Shown one piece after another: positions 61,442 through 64,000 of a stretch of 64,000 nt of DNA. Numbering within the stretch: position 1 is the stretch's first letter; every line of letters starts with the position of its first letter. Under the pieces are notes generated by a model, which saw only the letters and a program-made list of their open reading frames with translations, was not told where the DNA came from and searched no databases. A program made the position numbers and the translations under genes. Source of the DNA: Streptomyces sp. FIT100 (GTDB lineage Bacteria; Actinomycetota; Actinomycetes; Streptomycetales; Streptomycetaceae); assembly GCF_024584805.1 (NCBI RefSeq), contig NZ_CP075715.1, positions 5,138,526 to 5,202,525 on the forward strand. Direction: 5' to 3'.

Positions 61442-63372
61442 TCGTACAGCTCCTCTTCGGCGAGGTACTTGACCAGCTCCTCCTTTTCGAAAAGAGCGAG
61501 CAGGTCGGGGCGGATGGGGTCGGTGGTCTTGCGTACGAGATCGATCTGGCCGCGGGCCGGGTCGGCGGTCGCCAGGCCGCCCGTGGGGTCCGCGAGCCGG
61601 CACAGCAGATTGATCCGGCGCCAGTCGCGCTCCATGCCGGGGCAGTCCTCGCGGGTGTGACCGCCGCGGCTCTCGGTGCGCTCCAGGGCGGAGCGGGCGA
61701 TGCACTCGCTGACCAGCAGCATGTTCCGCAGGTCCAGCGAGAGGTGCCAGCCGGGGTTGAACTGCCGGTGGCCCTCGACCCCGGCCCGCCGGGCGCGGAC
61801 GCGGAGATCGGCCAGCTTCCGCAGCGCCTGCATCATCTCGCTCTCCCGCCGGATGATGCCCACCAGGTCGTTCATGGCCTGCTGGAGCTCCTGGTGGAGG
61901 GTGTACGGATTCTCCGGCGCCGCGCCCGGCTCCGGACCCTCCGCGCTGAACGGACGCAGTGCCTCCGCCGCCGCGGTGTCGATCTGGGCCTCGTCCACGA
62001 GCGGCCGCGCCGCACCCGCGGTCCCGGCCGCGTACTCGGCGGCGTGCCAGCCGGCCCGCCGGCCGAAGACCAGCAGATCGGAGAGGGAGTTGCCGCCAAG
62101 GCGGTTGGAGCCGTGCATTCCGCCGGCGACCTCGCCGGCCGCGTAGAGCCCCGGGACGCCGACCGCGGCGGCGCTGTCCGAGTCGACGGCGATGCCGCCC
62201 ATCACGTAGTGACAGGTCGGCCCGACCTCCATGGCCTCGGCCGTGATGTCCACGTCCGCCAGCTCCTTGAACTGGTGGTACATGGACGGCAGCCGGCGCC
62301 GGATGACCTCGGCCGGCATCCGCGTCGAGACGTCGAGGAAGACGCCGCCGTGCGGGGAGCCGCGGCCCGCCTTCACCTCGGCGTTGATCGCGCGGGCGAC
62401 CTCGTCGCGGGGGAGCAGCTCGGGCGGGCGCCGGTTGTTGTCCGGGTCCTCGTACCAGCGGTCGCCCTCGTCCTCCGACTCCGCGTACTTCTCCTTGAAG
62501 ACGTCCGGGACGTAGTCGAACATGAACCGCTTGCCGTCGCTGTTGCGCAGCACCCCTCCGTCGCCACGCACCGACTCGGTGACGAGGATCCCCTTCACCG
62601 ACGGCGGCCAGACCATCCCGGTCGGATGGAACTGCACGAACTCCATGTTGAGCAGGGGCGCGCCGGCGAGGAGCGCCAGCGCGTGGCCGTCGCCCGTGTA
62701 CTCCCACGAGTTCGAGGTCACCTTGAAGGACTTGCCGATGCCGCCGGTGGCCAGGACGACCGCGGGGGCCTCGAGGACGAAGAAGCGGCCGGACTCGCGC
62801 TCGTAGCAGAAGGCGCCGCTGACCTTGTTGCCCTCCTTCAGCACGCGCGTGACCGTGCACTCCTGGAAGACCTTCAGCCGGGCCTCGTAGTCCCCGAACT
62901 CGCGCTTGTCCTCCTGCTGCAGTGCCACGATCTTCTGCTGGAGGGTACGGATCAGCTCAAGGCCGGTCCGGTCGCCGACGTGCGCGAGCCGCGGGTACTC
63001 GTGGCCGCCGAAGTTGCGCTGCGAGATCCTCCCGTCCTTGGTGCGGTCGAAGAGTGCGCCCCAGGTCTCCAGCTCCCAGACCCGCTCGGGGGCCTCCTGG
63101 GCGTGCAGCTCCGCCATCCGCCACTGGTTGAGGAACTTCCCGCCGCGCATGGTGTCGCGGAAGTGCACCTGCCAGTTGTCGTGCGGGTTCGCATTGGCCA
63201 TGGAGGCAGCGATTCCGCCCTCCGCCATCACCGTATGGGCCTTGCCGAAGAGCGACTTGCAGATCACGGCGGTACGGGCGCCCCGCTCGCGCGCCTCGAT
63301 GGCGGCGCGCAGGCCGGCTCCGCCCGCGCCCACCACGACGACGTCCCACTGCTGGCGTTCCAGCTCGGTCAT
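61438..63372 (-). CDS. sdhA: Succinate dehydrogenase/fumarate reductase flavoprotein subunit
   Basis: 644 residues. N-terminal FAD dinucleotide fold VVVVGAGGAGLRAAIEA, then HTVMAEGGIAAS (FAD-histidyl attachment region) and the catalytic part with FVQFHPTGM, SVRGDGGVLRN and MGGIAVDSD. It oxidises succinate to fumarate (or the reverse), feeding fumarate to the two fumarases in this window. The start is 15 bases after the sdhC stop, and the stop overlaps sdhB. Sdh1-type gene order. Confidence 0.96.
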   Translation of the reverse strand: MTELERQQWDVVVVGAGGAGLRAAIEARERGARTAVICKSLFGKAHTVMAEGGIAASMANANPHDNWQVHFRDTMRGGKFLNQWRMAELHAQEAPERVWELETWGALFDRTKDGRISQRNFGGHEYPRLAHVGDRTGLELIRTLQQKIVALQQEDKREFGDYEARLKVFQECTVTRVLKEGNKVSGAFCYERESGRFFVLEAPAVVLATGGIGKSFKVTSNSWEYTGDGHALALLAGAPLLNMEFVQFHPTGMVWPPSVKGILVTESVRGDGGVLRNSDGKRFMFDYVPDVFKEKYAESEDEGDRWYEDPDNNRRPPELLPRDEVARAINAEVKAGRGSPHGGVFLDVSTRMPAEVIRRRLPSMYHQFKELADVDITAEAMEVGPTCHYVMGGIAVDSDSAAAVGVPGLYAAGEVAGGMHGSNRLGGNSLSDLLVFGRRAGWHAAEYAAGTAGAARPLVDEAQIDTAAAEALRPFSAEGPEPGAAPENPYTLHQELQQAMNDLVGIIRRESEMMQALRKLADLRVRARRAGVEGHRQFNPGWHLSLDLRNMLLVSECIARSALERTESRGGHTREDCPGMERDWRRINLLCRLADPTGGLATADPARGQIDLVRKTTDPIRPDLLALFEKEELVKYLAEEELYE

Positions 63373-63387
63373 CAGAAGGCACCTTCC

Positions 63388-64000
63388 CTAGAAGAAGCGC
63401 GGATCGTCGAAGGCGCCGCTGGCCAGCAGATACACATAGAAGTCGGCGAGCGCCACGCTGATCAGGGACGCCCAGGCGAGGAGCATGTGACGCTCGTTCA
63501 GCTTGCTGACCCAGCCCCAGAGCCGGTAGCGCACCGGGTGCTTGGAGAAGTGCTTCAGCCGGCCGCCCATGATGTGCCGGCAGGAGTGGCAGGAGAGCGT
63601 GTACGCCCAGATCAGCACGATGTTGACGAGGAAGACCAGGGTGCCGAGGCCCATGTGGCCCCAGGCGTAGTGCTCGTCGCGGAAGGCGAGCACGGTGTCG
63701 TAGGTGAGGATGCCCGCGACCGGCAGCGCCGCATAGAAGAAGTAGCGGTGGATGTTCTGCAGGATCAGCGGGAAGCGGGTCTCGCCCGTGTACGTCGTGT
63801 GCGGCTCGGCGACCGCGCAGGCCGGCGGCGAGGCCCAGAAGCCCCGGTAGTAGGCCTTGCGGTAGTAGTAGCAGGTCAGCCGGAAGCCGAGCGGGAAGAT
63901 CAGGATCAGCAGCGCGGGGGAGAGCCCCCACCAACTGCCGAAGATCTCCCAGTTGGGCCCGCCCTTCATCGGCTCGCAGTTCTCCGCGAGACAGGGCGAG
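63388..64000 (-). CDS. sdhC: Succinate dehydrogenase membrane subunit (Sdh1 type), 3' part
   Basis: The frame continues through the right edge of the window: PCLAENCEPMKGGPN lies upstream of the first visible ATG at 63969, so the true start is outside and at least 204 residues are visible. Five hydrophobic segments can be made out (LILIFPLGFRLTCYY, YFFYAALPVAGILTY, GLGTLVFLVNIVLIWAY, MLLAWASLISVALADFYVYL and one earlier), with His and Cys residues suited to haem b (HRYFFY, SCHSCRHI). It anchors SdhAB and transfers electrons to quinone. Matches the long anchor of mycobacterial Sdh1. Confidence 0.85.
   Translation of the reverse strand, partial: SPCLAENCEPMKGGPNWEIFGSWWGLSPALLILIFPLGFRLTCYYYRKAYYRGFWASPPACAVAEPHTTYTGETRFPLILQNIHRYFFYAALPVAGILTYDTVLAFRDEHYAWGHMGLGTLVFLVNIVLIWAYTLSCHSCRHIMGGRLKHFSKHPVRYRLWGWVSKLNERHMLLAWASLISVALADFYVYLLASGAFDDPRFF

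Overview
The window is a stretch of a high-GC actinomycete chromosome, almost certainly a Streptomyces. Supporting signs are G/C-saturated third codon positions, many GTG starts, 4-base stop/start overlaps, a WhiB-like protein, SpoIIE-type phosphatases, and a set of genes that start directly downstream of TAnnnT boxes (leaderless mRNAs). The order ahpD-ahpC-oxyR, fumC/fumB, wbl, glpX, xseBA, ispH, ppgK, ychF, sdhCAB matches what I remember of the central conserved core of S. coelicolor. I see no tRNA, rRNA, insertion sequence, prophage or CRISPR array.

Layout. 0-11 kb: PhoH-type ATPase (5' end outside the window), a secreted lytic-transglycosylase-like protein, an AI-2E-type exporter, a Uma2 endonuclease-like protein, a two-gene unit (very large secreted phosphoesterase/beta-propeller protein plus His-rich Ni/Co transporter), and the peroxide-stress cluster ahpCD/oxyR. 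11.15-12.16 kb: a gene-free array of degenerate GC-rich repeats. 12-21 kb: PadR-controlled ABC transporter, SPFH protein plus small DNA-binding-like protein, class A penicillin-binding protein, catalase. 21-34 kb: a SpoIIE-type phosphatase carrying the only TTA codon I found, both fumarases (class II and class I) around a secreted SGNH hydrolase/lectin, a DUF1707 protein, a WhiB-like protein, GlpX, nitroreductase. 34-41 kb: exonuclease VII, amino acid permease, IspH, polyphosphate glucokinase, YchF. 41-43.1 kb: a small accessory island with two toxin-antitoxin-like pairs (CopG/PIN and HTH-nucleotidyltransferase/HEPN). 43-53 kb: threonine-synthase-like enzyme, subtilase, DUF4190 membrane protein, chitinase under a DasR-type operator, GntR regulator, an NCS1 permease with an unusual cysteine cluster, SPOR peptide, Nudix hydrolase. 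53-64 kb: RsbW-like protein and PAS/GAF/SpoIIE/ATPase regulator, PspA and TPM envelope-stress proteins, methyltransferase, and an Sdh1-type succinate dehydrogenase whose membrane subunit runs off the right edge.

How it fits together. Much of the window serves respiration and oxidative stress: two fumarases and succinate dehydrogenase supply adjacent TCA steps, while AhpC/AhpD/OxyR and catalase deal with peroxide. A second theme is envelope and sigma-factor control: two multidomain phosphatases, an anti-sigma-like kinase, PspA, SPFH and PBP. The accessory island and the C-terminally extended permease are the least ordinary protein-coding features.

The most striking non-coding pattern is that many genes end in direct repeats that begin at or near the stop codon (fumB, nitroreductase, ispH, DUF4190 gene, gntR, and less clearly nudix, sdhB, ppgK, oxyR). 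This suggests recurrent duplication of 3' gene ends into the downstream intergenic DNA.
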